From Candidatus Micrarchaeum sp. (GTDB lineage: Archaea > SpSt-1190 > DYHY01): a stretch of DNA of 47,415 bases. The translations under genes were made by a program, and so were the position numbers. The first letter of the stretch is position 1; the number at the start of each line of letters is the position of its first letter. The notes beneath the pieces are model-generated. The model worked only from the letters and a program-made list of their open reading frames with translations. It did not search any database and was not told the DNA's origin. The stretch is from contig DYHY01000003.1 in NCBI GenBank assembly GCA_020723935.1, forward strand, positions 1 to 47,415, read 5' to 3'. Shown here piece by piece: positions 7,983 through 17,016 of this stretch.

Positions 7983-10427
7983 ATGGCCGATTCCGCCTCT
8001 CCAGCATCCCCGCAGCAGCAGCCGCAGCAGCCTCCTCAGCAGGCCCCTTCGGGCCCGCTCCCCGACAACAGGTGGGTGATAACGAAGGAGGCGGAAATCT
8101 TCTCCAATTGGGAAAAGGCGGGCATCTACGCCTTCGATCCGGGGAAGAGGCAGCGGGTCTGGACGATCGACACGCCCCCGCCGTACGCGAGCGGCACCTG
8201 GCACATGGGCGGCGCCGTCCACTACGCGAGCATAGACATCATCGCGCGCTACCGCAGGATGAAGGGGTACGCGGTCAACTACATGATGGGGATAGACCGA
8301 AACGGCCTGCCCATCGAGGTGCAGACGGAGAAGGAATACAAGATCCGGATGTATGACACGGACAGGAAGCACTTCCTGAAGCTGTGCCGCGAGCTCCTCG
8401 ACAAGTACGAGTCCGAGATCCTGCGCGTCTGCAAGCGCCTCGGCTGCTCCAACAACTCCCTCTCCGCGGAAGGCGTCTACCGCACGGACTCGCCGGAATA
8501 CCGGGCAGCCACCCAGGCGACCTTCATCGACATGTGGAACAAGGGCTACGTCTTCGAGGACGAGCGCCCGAACAACTGGTGCACGGACTGCGGGACCACG
8601 ATAGCGGACGCGGAGATAGACTACAAGGACGTCCCCTCCAAACTCCTTCACCTCAAGTTCGCGATCAAGGGCGCGGGCGGCGAGCACCTGGTCGTCGCGA
8701 CGACGCGCCCCGAGATGCTCTTCGCCTGCGCGTGCGTGCTCGTCAACCCCGAGGACGCTAGGTACAGGAAATACCACAACAAGAAGCTGATAGTCCCGAT
8801 CTTCGACAAGGAGGTCCCGATAATAGCGCATCCGGAGGCCGCGATGAACTTCGGCTCCGGCGCGGTGATGATATGCAGCTACGGCGACTACACGGACGTG
8901 CGCCTCTTCCGCGACCTGAAGCTTGCGCCGACCAAAGCGATAACGCCTGACGGCAAGATGACGGCGGCGGCCGGCGCCTACCAGGGCCTGCGCGTGAACA
9001 AGGCGCGCCTGCAGATAGCCGAGGACCTGGAGAAGGCCGGCCACGTCGTCAAGATCGAGCAGATAAGCCACAGGACGCCGGTGTGCTGGAGGAGCAAGAC
9101 GCCGATAGAGTTCGTGACAATGCCCGAATACTACCTCACGCAGAAGGACGTCGTCCCGCAGCTGAGGGAGGTCGCGGACAAGCTCAGGTTCCACCCCGCC
9201 CAGGCCAAGCAGATACTCCTCGACTGGCTCACCTCGGTCTCTATAGACTGGCCCATCTCGAGGAGGCGCTACTACGGGACGGAGCTCCCGATCTGGTACT
9301 GCGACAAGTGCAAGCAGGTGGCGCTCCCGGAGCCCGGCAAGTATTACCAGCCCTGGGTGGACGACTGCCCGCTGAAGGACTGCCCGAAATGCGGCGGGAA
9401 GACGTTCACCGGCGAGAAGCGCACCTTCGACACGTGGTTTGACTCCAGCATCTCGGAGCTCGTCGTCTCGGGATATCTCCACAACTCCGGGCTCTTCGAG
9501 CGCTCGTTCCCCGCCTCCGTGCGCCCGCAAGGGAAGGACATTGTGCGCACGTGGCTGCACTACACGCTCCTTCGCGCATACCTGCTCTTCAAGAGGCCCG
9601 CCTTCGAGCACGTCTGGATATCCGGCCACGTCGTTGACGAGAAGGGGGAGAAGATGTCCAAGTCCGTCGGGAACGTCGTGAAGCCCGAGCCGATGCTCGA
9701 CAGGTACGGCGCGGACGCCCTGCGCCTCTTCGCATCCAGCGAAGCGCTCCTGGGGAGCGACCTGAGGTTCTCCGAGGAGCGCCTTGCCGGGGCGGCCAAG
9801 TTCGTCCAGAAGCTCTACAACGTGTCGCGCTTCATCTCCACCTTCCCGCAGGCGGGGAAGCCAAAGAAGCTCTCCCCCGCGGACGCGTGGATCCTGGGGC
9901 TCTTGGACAAGGTCGTCGAGGACGCCGACGCAGGATACGCGGAGATGGACTTCTTCGTCCCGGGGAACAGGATAAAGAACTTCACCTGGGACGTGTTCGC
10001 GAGCCACTACTTGGAACTCGTCAAGGGCCGCGCGTACAACAGGGACGGCAGGTTCTCGGCCGAGGAGCAGGAGAGCGCGCACTACGCCCTCCACCAGTGC
10101 CTGAGGACGATCCTCAAGCTCCTCGCCCCGATATCGCCCTTCGTCACCGAGCACGTCTGGCTTGCCCTCTATTCCGAGGGCGGCAGGTCGCTGCACCTGG
10201 AGGCGTTCCCGGAGAAGCTGGGCCTGAAGGCGGACGATGCGATCACCGCGAAGCTAGCCGAAGTGAACTCGCTTGCCTGGAAGGCGAAGAAGGACGCCGC
10301 CAAGTCTATGAAGGACCCCCTGTCGGAACTGGTCATCCCGCAGGAGCTGGAGCTGCTTTCGGCGGACCTGGCGGCGATGCACAACGCCCTCAAGGTGCGC
10401 ACGGGCGCGCCGGCCGCTTCCATCTAG
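7983..10427 (+). CDS. valS: Valyl-tRNA synthetase
   Basis: WTIDTPPPYASGTWHMGGAVHYASIDIIARYRRMKGYAVNYMMGIDRNGLPIE; editing domain LVVATTRPEMLFAC; KMSKSVGNVV. Confidence 0.9.
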   Translation: MADSASPASPQQQPQQPPQQAPSGPLPDNRWVITKEAEIFSNWEKAGIYAFDPGKRQRVWTIDTPPPYASGTWHMGGAVHYASIDIIARYRRMKGYAVNYMMGIDRNGLPIEVQTEKEYKIRMYDTDRKHFLKLCRELLDKYESEILRVCKRLGCSNNSLSAEGVYRTDSPEYRAATQATFIDMWNKGYVFEDERPNNWCTDCGTTIADAEIDYKDVPSKLLHLKFAIKGAGGEHLVVATTRPEMLFACACVLVNPEDARYRKYHNKKLIVPIFDKEVPIIAHPEAAMNFGSGAVMICSYGDYTDVRLFRDLKLAPTKAITPDGKMTAAAGAYQGLRVNKARLQIAEDLEKAGHVVKIEQISHRTPVCWRSKTPIEFVTMPEYYLTQKDVVPQLREVADKLRFHPAQAKQILLDWLTSVSIDWPISRRRYYGTELPIWYCDKCKQVALPEPGKYYQPWVDDCPLKDCPKCGGKTFTGEKRTFDTWFDSSISELVVSGYLHNSGLFERSFPASVRPQGKDIVRTWLHYTLLRAYLLFKRPAFEHVWISGHVVDEKGEKMSKSVGNVVKPEPMLDRYGADALRLFASSEALLGSDLRFSEERLAGAAKFVQKLYNVSRFISTFPQAGKPKKLSPADAWILGLLDKVVEDADAGYAEMDFFVPGNRIKNFTWDVFASHYLELVKGRAYNRDGRFSAEEQESAHYALHQCLRTILKLLAPISPFVTEHVWLALYSEGGRSLHLEAFPEKLGLKADDAITAKLAEVNSLAWKAKKDAAKSMKDPLSELVIPQELELLSADLAAMHNALKVRTGAPAASI

Positions 10428-10490
10428 CCGAAGGGGGACGAAGAGCCCCCGGCCGGCAAGGAGAAAAGGAAGGAGGGCGCCTGAAGAGCG

Positions 10491-11720
10491 ATGAGCTTGG
10501 AGCTGTTCGAGTTCAAGAAGAAGATCAAGGAGCTAGCGGACAAGCGGGCGCGCCACACCGAGCTCATCACAGTCTACATCCCCCCCGGGACGGAGCTTGC
10601 CAAGGTGATGAACCAGCTCAAGGAGGAGCAGGGCACGGCGAGCAACATAAAGTCCACATCCACGAGGAAGAACGTCACAACCGCCCTCGAGCGCATGATA
10701 CAGCACCTGCGCCTCTTCAAGAAGGTCCCGGAGACGGGCCTGGGTGTCTTCTCAGGGAACACTTCCAGGACGGAGGGGCGCGACAACTTCGAGATATTCT
10801 CGATAATACCCCCCCAGCCCCTGAAGACCCGCACCTATCTGTGCGAGCAGCGCTTCTTCATGACCCCCCTAATTGAGATGACGGAGCACCAGGACGTCTA
10901 CGGCCTGATAGTCCTGGAGCGGGGCGGGGCGACGATAGGTCTCCTCAAGGGGACGCGCATTGAGAGCCTGCAGGACGTGAAGTCAATAGTCCCTGGCAAA
11001 TTCAGGGCGGGCGGGCAGTCCTCCGTGCGCTTCGCCCACGTCAGGGAGAACCTAGCGAACGACTTCTACAAGGAGGTCGGGGAGCTCGCGAGCCAGGATT
11101 TCACGAACACCAAGAACCTCAAGGGGATAATAATAGGCGGCCCCGGCCCGTCCAAGGACGAGTTCGCGGCCGGGGAGTTCCTCACGCGCGACATGCAGGC
11201 CAAGGTCCTCGGGGTGAAGGACGTGGGGACCGACGGGGACGCGGGCCTGCGCGAGATGGTGGCGAGGAGCGAGGACCTGCTTTCCAACGCCGACATCACG
11301 CACGAGCGCGAGCTCATGACCAAGTTCCTCTCGGGCCTTGCCACCGGCGGCCTCGTCGCGTACGGCGAGGAGGAGGTGAGGCGGGCTCTCGACCTCAACG
11401 CGGTGAGCACGCTCCTCATCTCGAGCGACACCGAGCGCCTGCGGATCGGGATAAAGTGCACGACCCCCTCCTGCGACTTCAAGCGCGAGGAAACGATAGA
11501 CACCAACGTCGACACCTTCTACTTCAAGCTGCGCCAGGAGAAATGCCCGAAATGCGGCGGGCCGCTGCAGGTCGACTGGACCAAGGACACCATCGAGGAG
11601 CTCGCCGCCAAGATGGAGGCGGTCGGGGGGACCGCGGAGATAATATCGCGCGACACCCCGGAAGGGGACCAGCTCTTCAACCTGGGCGGGATAGCGGCGA
11701 TGCTGCGGTTCAGGATATAG
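10491..11720 (+). CDS. prf1: Peptide chain release factor aRF1
   Basis: NIKS motif (ASNIKSTSTRKNVTTALERM) and GGQ motif (KFRAGGQSSVRF); zinc-ribbon-like C-terminal domain. Confidence 0.95.
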   Translation: MSLELFEFKKKIKELADKRARHTELITVYIPPGTELAKVMNQLKEEQGTASNIKSTSTRKNVTTALERMIQHLRLFKKVPETGLGVFSGNTSRTEGRDNFEIFSIIPPQPLKTRTYLCEQRFFMTPLIEMTEHQDVYGLIVLERGGATIGLLKGTRIESLQDVKSIVPGKFRAGGQSSVRFAHVRENLANDFYKEVGELASQDFTNTKNLKGIIIGGPGPSKDEFAAGEFLTRDMQAKVLGVKDVGTDGDAGLREMVARSEDLLSNADITHERELMTKFLSGLATGGLVAYGEEEVRRALDLNAVSTLLISSDTERLRIGIKCTTPSCDFKREETIDTNVDTFYFKLRQEKCPKCGGPLQVDWTKDTIEELAAKMEAVGGTAEIISRDTPEGDQLFNLGGIAAMLRFRI

Positions 11721-11733
11721 GACGGAGCCGGAG

Positions 11734-13080
11734 ATGGGAGAGGGCGGAGAAGAAAGGCGGCTTTCCGGAATACTAGCCAATTCCCGCAGGTCCGCGCTCG
11801 CCGAATTCCCCGACCTGATACATCCCGACTACAAGGAGAGCTGCACTTCCAACATTCAGGACACCGTCCTCCGCGCCTTCGGGATGGGGGGCAAGGGCCG
11901 CGCCCTGGCAAGACCCGGCTTCTCCCCGACGGCCGTCATCCTCCTGATAATCGACGCCCTGGGCTACGAGTTCCTGAAGAGCGAGATGCCAGGCTTCCCC
12001 GCCGAGCCCATAACGTCCGTCTTCCCATCGACGACCGCCGCGGCCCTGACGGCGATAAACCGCGGCCTCTCCCCGCGCGAGCACGGGGTCCCCGGCTGGC
12101 TCGCGAACATACCGGAGGCGGGCGGGATATGGGATTGCCTGCATTTCAGCTCCTATGCCGGGGGCGACGGCAGGCGGAAAGACAAGCCGCCCGCCGTCAC
12201 GCCCGAGACGCTCCTCCTGACGAAGGAGCCGCCACTCTTCTCGGTCCTGAAGAAGGAAGGGATCTCGCCGAAAATCCTCGTGAAGAAAGACTACATCGGC
12301 GGGGAGTTCGGGAGGATGATGCACGGCGACATGAAGCCCAAGGGGAAGATTCCCTACCATTCGAGCTCGGATTTCGCGGTCCTGATCAGACGAGAATTGG
12401 AGCGCGCGAGGAAGCCGCTCTTCCTCAACGCCTACTGGGATGGCGTCGACAAGATCTCCCACCAGTACGGCCCGCATTCGGAGGCGGCGCGCGCGGAGCT
12501 TCGCAAGATCCTGCACGTCCTGCGCGACCAGCTCTCCCGGCTCAAGCCGCAGGCCGCGAAGGACACGCTCTTCGTCCTCACCGCCGACCACGGCCAGACG
12601 CAGATATCGCCGGAGCGCACCTTCTTCGTCTCGCAGGACAAGTTCCTGCGGGACACGCTCGTCATCCCCCCGTGCGGAGACTGGCGCGCCACCTACTTCT
12701 ACGTGCGCGAGGGCATGCTCGGCAAGACCAAGAGATACCTCGAGAGCCATCGGATCCTGGGGAAGAACTTCGCGGTCCTGGAATCGAAGGAAGCCCTGAA
12801 GAGGGGCCTGTTCGGACCGAAAGCCGGAGCGCGGGACAAGGAGTTCGCACGAAGGATCGGCGACCTAATACTCATCGCGCGCAGGGACTGGAAAATAATG
12901 GCATCGCCCGACCGCGGGGTCCCCGGCGTGACGCGCGGGACGCACGGGAGCCTGACTGGCGCCGAGGCGCTCGTGCCCTTCGGGTTCGGGACCGCGAAGG
13001 AAGCGGGATTGATTTGGGAAAAAGGTAGCCCCGGGCAGATTCGAACTGCCGTCACGGGCTCCAAAGGCCCATATGCTTGA
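11734..13080 (+). CDS. Alkaline phosphatase superfamily / type I phosphodiesterase-nucleotide pyrophosphatase
   Basis: VILLIIDALGYEFL, SVFPSTTAAALTAINRGLSPREHGVPGW, YWDGVDKISHQYGP, VLTADHGQT metal-site motifs; 3' end overlaps tRNA-Gln antisense. Confidence 0.85.
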   Translation: MGEGGEERRLSGILANSRRSALAEFPDLIHPDYKESCTSNIQDTVLRAFGMGGKGRALARPGFSPTAVILLIIDALGYEFLKSEMPGFPAEPITSVFPSTTAAALTAINRGLSPREHGVPGWLANIPEAGGIWDCLHFSSYAGGDGRRKDKPPAVTPETLLLTKEPPLFSVLKKEGISPKILVKKDYIGGEFGRMMHGDMKPKGKIPYHSSSDFAVLIRRELERARKPLFLNAYWDGVDKISHQYGPHSEAARAELRKILHVLRDQLSRLKPQAAKDTLFVLTADHGQTQISPERTFFVSQDKFLRDTLVIPPCGDWRATYFYVREGMLGKTKRYLESHRILGKNFAVLESKEALKRGLFGPKAGARDKEFARRIGDLILIARRDWKIMASPDRGVPGVTRGTHGSLTGAEALVPFGFGTAKEAGLIWEKGSPGQIRTAVTGSKGPYA

Positions 13081-13098
13081 CCGCTACACCACGGGGCT
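13026..13098 (-). tRNA. tRNA-Gln (anticodon UUG)
   Basis: Reverse complement AGCCCCGTGGTGTAGCGGTCAAGCATATGGGCCTTTGGAGCCCGTGACGGCAGTTCGAATCTGCCCGGGGCTA: acceptor, anticodon loop CTTTGGA, T-loop TTCGAAT. Confidence 0.93.
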
Positions 13099-13147
13099 GT
13101 GCTAGGCGGCTTCCGAGACCGCGGCTTATATGCCCGACGAAAAATCC

Positions 13148-13248
13148 CGCCCGTCACGGGAGGCTCCCGAGGGATCTGCGGATGCCGAGGCCCATATGTT
13201 TGTCCTCCGAAGAAGACCACTCGGCCGCTAAACCACGCGGGGCTGTCC
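13148..13248 (-). ncRNA. tRNA-like element (tRNA-Gln-related 5' half and anticodon-arm blocks; no canonical T-arm)
   Basis: Reverse complement AGCCCCGCGTGGTTTAGCGG...ACATATGGGCCTCGG...GGGAGCCTCCCGTGACGGGCGGGATTTTT; TATA-like AAATATAAAGG upstream on the minus strand (~13268-13278). Confidence 0.4.
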
Positions 13249-13389
13249 AGCGAGGTTCTTGCGTTTTGCCTTTATATTTGCTAGATGCCTTTTTTCGGCT
13301 CGCCTGAGAGGTTCGGCGGGAAAAGGACTTTCTCCTGTTTATTTATTTATTATTCAGTAGTAAATTTTAAATAGGAAGGAGCGGGAAGC

Positions 13390-13989
13390 TTGGACAATGC
13401 CGATCATCTATCCCCCCTCCCGCCGCTTCGCATCGTCCAGGGCGAGCCCGACGAGGCGTCCCTTGCTTGCGTCAGGGACACGCTCAAAGAGGCGGCGTCC
13501 TCGGGAGATATGCCCGCCCGGGGCCCGATAGTCTATGCGGAGACAACCTTTCCGGGCTTGAATGCGCGGTACACGCCCGACTATTACGAACTCAAGACCG
13601 AGAACTGCAGGACAGATGCATGCGTCGTCCTCGGGCGACGCGCGACCCGCCGATGCGAAAGGAGATGGAGCTTTCCGCGGAGCTCGCGAAGCAGACCAAG
13701 TCTCCCGGGTTCGCGCAAGCCGTCTTCGGAAGGGAGGGGGATCCGCGACCTCAACCCCAACCCGTCGTATTCGACGGTGTTCGTCGAGGATCGCGCCGGA
13801 GGCACCTATTATGTAGGGACCGTCACCGTCGGGGTCCAGCCGATGGGCCCCTATTTCGACGGGGACGGGTATATGGCTTCCCTGTGGCTTGACGCCTGCG
13901 TCCCGGGCTGGGCCGGGGAGATTGCAAGCTACGGGGCGGCTTTCGCTTCGCAGATCTCGTCGGTTCGGGCAAAAGAGCTTTCCAAGTAG
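13390..13989 (+). CDS. Hypothetical protein (probable pair of compensating frameshifts)
   Basis: Plausible N- and C-terminal thirds; central ~35 codons read better in the 13467 frame (MRKEMELSAELAKQTKSPGFAQAVFGREG). Confidence 0.5.
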   Translation: MDNADHLSPLPPLRIVQGEPDEASLACVRDTLKEAASSGDMPARGPIVYAETTFPGLNARYTPDYYELKTENCRTDACVVLGRRATRRCERRWSFPRSSRSRPSLPGSRKPSSEGRGIRDLNPNPSYSTVFVEDRAGGTYYVGTVTVGVQPMGPYFDGDGYMASLWLDACVPGWAGEIASYGAAFASQISSVRAKELSK

Positions 13990-14057
13990 GACCTGCCGGG
14001 GGTTCTTCCGCGCTGTTCCTGCCAATATTATAAACCACCCCCGGCGCCCTCCCCCAC

Positions 14058-14819
14058 ATGAAGACGTCCAAGATGCAGGCCTTCCTCGGCAAGCACTGGA
14101 CTGTGATAGGCGGTGGCTTCCTGATACTCCTGATAGCCGCCTCGTCCTTCGGAGTCGTTCTCGACCACAGATCCCGAAGCGGCGACGGCGCCGGGAACGG
14201 CGATCCCAACGCAGCCAACGGCGGGACAGCGAACCCCGCGAAGAAGGGGACGCAGGTGGGCGCGTACAACGGAATCAACATCTACAAGATATCCGACATC
14301 GACCATTACGCTAACCTCAACGGGGTCGAATGGCATTTCCGCGGCAACCCCGCCGAAGCCGCCAACGTCACGTTGGAGAGCAGGTACAAGCTGATCCTGG
14401 GGACTGTCAGGGGTGGCCCGGGGACGCGCGACATCCTCACAGGGAAGAAATTCGACAAAATAGTGTTCCTCACCGACCCCACCGGGAACGCGCGCGTGGG
14501 TCTGGACGTCCTGGAGGTGTCCAAAGCCCTCGGGAGCCTAGGTTGGTCCTACCAGAACCTCGAGAACGCCTTCACATCGGATGTCGAGAGCCAGCCGGGC
14601 GCGAAGGTGATGACCCTCTCCCAGGCGCAGGAGACGAACGAGACGGCCCTGATTCTCTACTTCGGCGTCTCGCCCGACCTCCCGACGCCCTCTGCGATAC
14701 GCGCGTACTACACCGACGGCTCCAAGGGGGCGGCGATATTCGTCCTGGGCCGCGACTATGCTAGCTTGGATCGCGCCGAGACGACGATAGCGATGTTCCT
14801 CCTCGGCTGGCTGCAGTGA
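14058..14819 (+). CDS. Hypothetical membrane-anchored protein
   Basis: N-terminal TM (HWTVIGGGFLILLIAASSFGVVL), Gly/Asn-rich linker, globular C-terminal domain. Confidence 0.7.
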   Translation: MKTSKMQAFLGKHWTVIGGGFLILLIAASSFGVVLDHRSRSGDGAGNGDPNAANGGTANPAKKGTQVGAYNGINIYKISDIDHYANLNGVEWHFRGNPAEAANVTLESRYKLILGTVRGGPGTRDILTGKKFDKIVFLTDPTGNARVGLDVLEVSKALGSLGWSYQNLENAFTSDVESQPGAKVMTLSQAQETNETALILYFGVSPDLPTPSAIRAYYTDGSKGAAIFVLGRDYASLDRAETTIAMFLLGWLQ

Positions 14820-14832
14820 TGAGGGGGGCGAG

Positions 14833-15171
14833 ATGAAGCAGGTCATAGTCGTCCGCTCGGACGTGAAGATGAGCCCGGGCAAGCTCGCGGCGCAGGTCGC
14901 GCACGCGTCCCTCGAAGCCTACAAGAAGGCGAGGAAGGATGACGTCTCCGACTGGGAGTTGGAAGGGGGAAAGAAGGTGGTCCTCAAGGCCGCTGGCGAC
15001 AAGGAGCTCTCCGAGCTCCTCGCCAAGGCGCGCGCCGAGCACCTCCCCTGCGCCCTGATAACGGACGCCGGGCACACGGAGCTCCCGCCCGGAACCGTGA
15101 CAACCCTGGGAATCGGCCCGGCGGAGGACGCGAGAATAGACAAGGTGACTGGCGCCCTGGGGATGCTCTAG
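14833..15171 (+). CDS. pth2: Peptidyl-tRNA hydrolase, Pth2 family
   Basis: MKQVIVVRSDVKMSPGKLAAQVAHASLEAY...LPCALITDAGHTELPPGTVTTLGIGPAEDARIDKVTG. Confidence 0.95.
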   Translation: MKQVIVVRSDVKMSPGKLAAQVAHASLEAYKKARKDDVSDWELEGGKKVVLKAAGDKELSELLAKARAEHLPCALITDAGHTELPPGTVTTLGIGPAEDARIDKVTGALGML

Positions 15172-15180
15172 AAGGGGGCT

Positions 15181-15774
15181 TTGCGGAAGGAAAAGAACAT
15201 GCTATCTGACCTGGACAGGAAACTGGGCCTTCGCAGGAGATTCCTCGAGCCGTTCGTCCCGCACATTGATCCCAACATCGTGTCGGCGAGCGGGTTCGTC
15301 ACCGGGCCCCTCGCGGGATACTGCCTCGGGACGGGGAACGTCCTCCTGGGCCTCGTGTTCGTCCTCCTCAACGCGGTCTCCGACGCGATCGACGGGACGA
15401 TAGCGAGGAAATACGGCCGCGTCACAAAGACCGGCTCCCTTGTCGACGACCTCGCGGACAGGGTCTCGGACGTCTCAATCGCCCTAGGCCTGGGGGGCCT
15501 CGCCGGCTCCCCGCTCCTCGGGGCGTTCTGCGCGGTCCTCCTCGTCCTCAACTCCTACCTCTCCCTCCAGGGCCTCGCGCTCTACGGCGAGAAGGCCAAG
15601 TTCGGGGTCTTCTCGCGCGCCAACAGGACCGCCGCGATAATCCTCTTCCTGATGGCCTCGCTCGCGACTGGAAGTAACCTCGCAGCGCTCCAGCTCTACC
15701 TCACGATAGGCGCAGCGTTCCTCACAATCCTCCAGAGGACATTCTTCCTGTTCGGGAAAGGCGCGGGGAAATGA
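15181..15774 (+). CDS. CDP-alcohol phosphatidyltransferase (archaeal phospholipid synthase)
   Basis: DAIDGTIARKYGRVTKTGSLVDDLADRVSD matches DG(x)2AR(x)8G(x)3D(x)3D. Confidence 0.88.
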   Translation: MRKEKNMLSDLDRKLGLRRRFLEPFVPHIDPNIVSASGFVTGPLAGYCLGTGNVLLGLVFVLLNAVSDAIDGTIARKYGRVTKTGSLVDDLADRVSDVSIALGLGGLAGSPLLGAFCAVLLVLNSYLSLQGLALYGEKAKFGVFSRANRTAAIILFLMASLATGSNLAALQLYLTIGAAFLTILQRTFFLFGKGAGK

Positions 15775-16271
15775 TAGCGGAGTTCGCCCTCAAGGTATTG
15801 CTCTTCATCCCCGCGTTCGTCGGGAACATGCTCCCTGTGGGGAAGTCGTTCAAGATCTTCAAGGGCGTGCCCAACGCCCCGATGGATTTCGGCGCGAAGC
15901 TCTCCGACGGGAAGCGCGTCTTCGGCGACGGGAAGACGTTCCTAGGGTTCGCGCTCGGGATAGCGGGCGGGACGCTCGTCGGCCTAATCCAGGGGAACTC
16001 CCTCCTCGGGTTCCTCCTTGCTACCGGAGCCCTCGCCGGCGATCTCGTGGGGAGCTTCATCAAGAGGCGCATGGGCCTCAGGCGCGGGGAGCAGGTCTTG
16101 CTCCTTGACCAGCTAGATTTCGTCGCCGGGGCCCTCATCCTCTCCTGGCCCGCGTGGGCTCCCCCCTGGACTCTCCTGCAGGTCGCCCTCCTCTGCGCCC
16201 TGGTGGTCCCCTTCCACCGACTTTCCTGCATCCTCGGATACAGGGCGGGGATAAAGAAGGAGCCGTGGTGA
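15771..16271 (+). CDS. carS: CDP-archaeol synthase
   Basis: PAFVGNMLPV...PMDFGAKLSDGKRVFGDGKTFLGFALGIAGGTLVGLIQG; ATGA overlap with upstream gene. Confidence 0.9.
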   Translation: MIAEFALKVLLFIPAFVGNMLPVGKSFKIFKGVPNAPMDFGAKLSDGKRVFGDGKTFLGFALGIAGGTLVGLIQGNSLLGFLLATGALAGDLVGSFIKRRMGLRRGEQVLLLDQLDFVAGALILSWPAWAPPWTLLQVALLCALVVPFHRLSCILGYRAGIKKEPW

Positions 16272-16281
16272 CCCTCCGGAA

Positions 16282-17016
16282 ATGGGAGCGAAGACGCGCG
16301 GCGGGATAGTCTGCGTGATCCCGGCGTACGAATGCGAGAAATCCGTCGGGAAGGTCGTGCGCAAGGCCCTGGGATACGGGAAGGTGGTCGTCGTCGACGA
16401 CGGCTCAAAGGACGGGACCTTCGGCGCCGCGCGCAGGGCGGGCGCGTTCGCGATACGCCTGGAGAGGAACTGCGGCAAGGCGGAGACGCTCAGGCGCGCC
16501 GTCTCCGCCGCGAGGCGCTTCCGACCCAGTTACGTCGTTTTCCTGGACGCCGACGGCCAGCACGACCCGGACGAGATCCCAGCCCTCGTCTCCGAGCTTT
16601 CGCGCACCGGCGCCGACATCTGCATAGGCACGAGGATCTCCTCGGGCCACAAGAGGGGCATGCCGCGCCACAGGTACGTGAGCAACCGCCTCGCATCCCG
16701 CCTCACCTCCACCCTCACGGGCATCGGGGTGACGGACATAGCTTCCGGCTACCGAGCGTTCGGGAGGCGGGCGCTGCGCCTGCTCTCCTTCCGGGGCCAC
16801 AGGTACGACATCGAGCTTGCGACCATCCTCGAGGCTAGCGCCCTGGACCTCAAGGTCTGCGAGGTGCCGATAAGGACCATTTACGGCGAGGAGAAGTCGC
16901 ACGTCAACCCGGCAAAGCTTATTATCGGGACGAGCAGCCTCTGGCTGAGATGGCTCCTGAGGAGAAAGAGCTTCGCCGCAAAGAGGAGGAAGGCGCGCCC
17001 GGCGCGCCGAAGCTAG
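16282..17016 (+). CDS. Family 2 glycosyltransferase (dolichol-phosphate mannosyltransferase-like)
   Basis: VCVIPAYECEKSVGKVV, VVVVDDGSKDGT, FLDADGQHDPDEIP. Confidence 0.9.
   Translation: MGAKTRGGIVCVIPAYECEKSVGKVVRKALGYGKVVVVDDGSKDGTFGAARRAGAFAIRLERNCGKAETLRRAVSAARRFRPSYVVFLDADGQHDPDEIPALVSELSRTGADICIGTRISSGHKRGMPRHRYVSNRLASRLTSTLTGIGVTDIASGYRAFGRRALRLLSFRGHRYDIELATILEASALDLKVCEVPIRTIYGEEKSHVNPAKLIIGTSSLWLRWLLRRKSFAAKRRKARPARRS

Noticed and set aside
7701-10196. 831-aa minus-strand ORF antisense to valS
   Set aside because: Shadow ORF from GC3-biased coding on the plus strand; Arg/Val/Asp/Leu-rich translation with no motifs, while plus-strand ValRS motifs are clear.
16950-17016. 67-bp overlap of the glycosyltransferase 3' end with the polB 5' end as an anomaly
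   Set aside because: The downstream start may be annotated too early (N-terminal EEKELRRKEEEGAPGAPK is low complexity); short overlaps are common in this compact genome.
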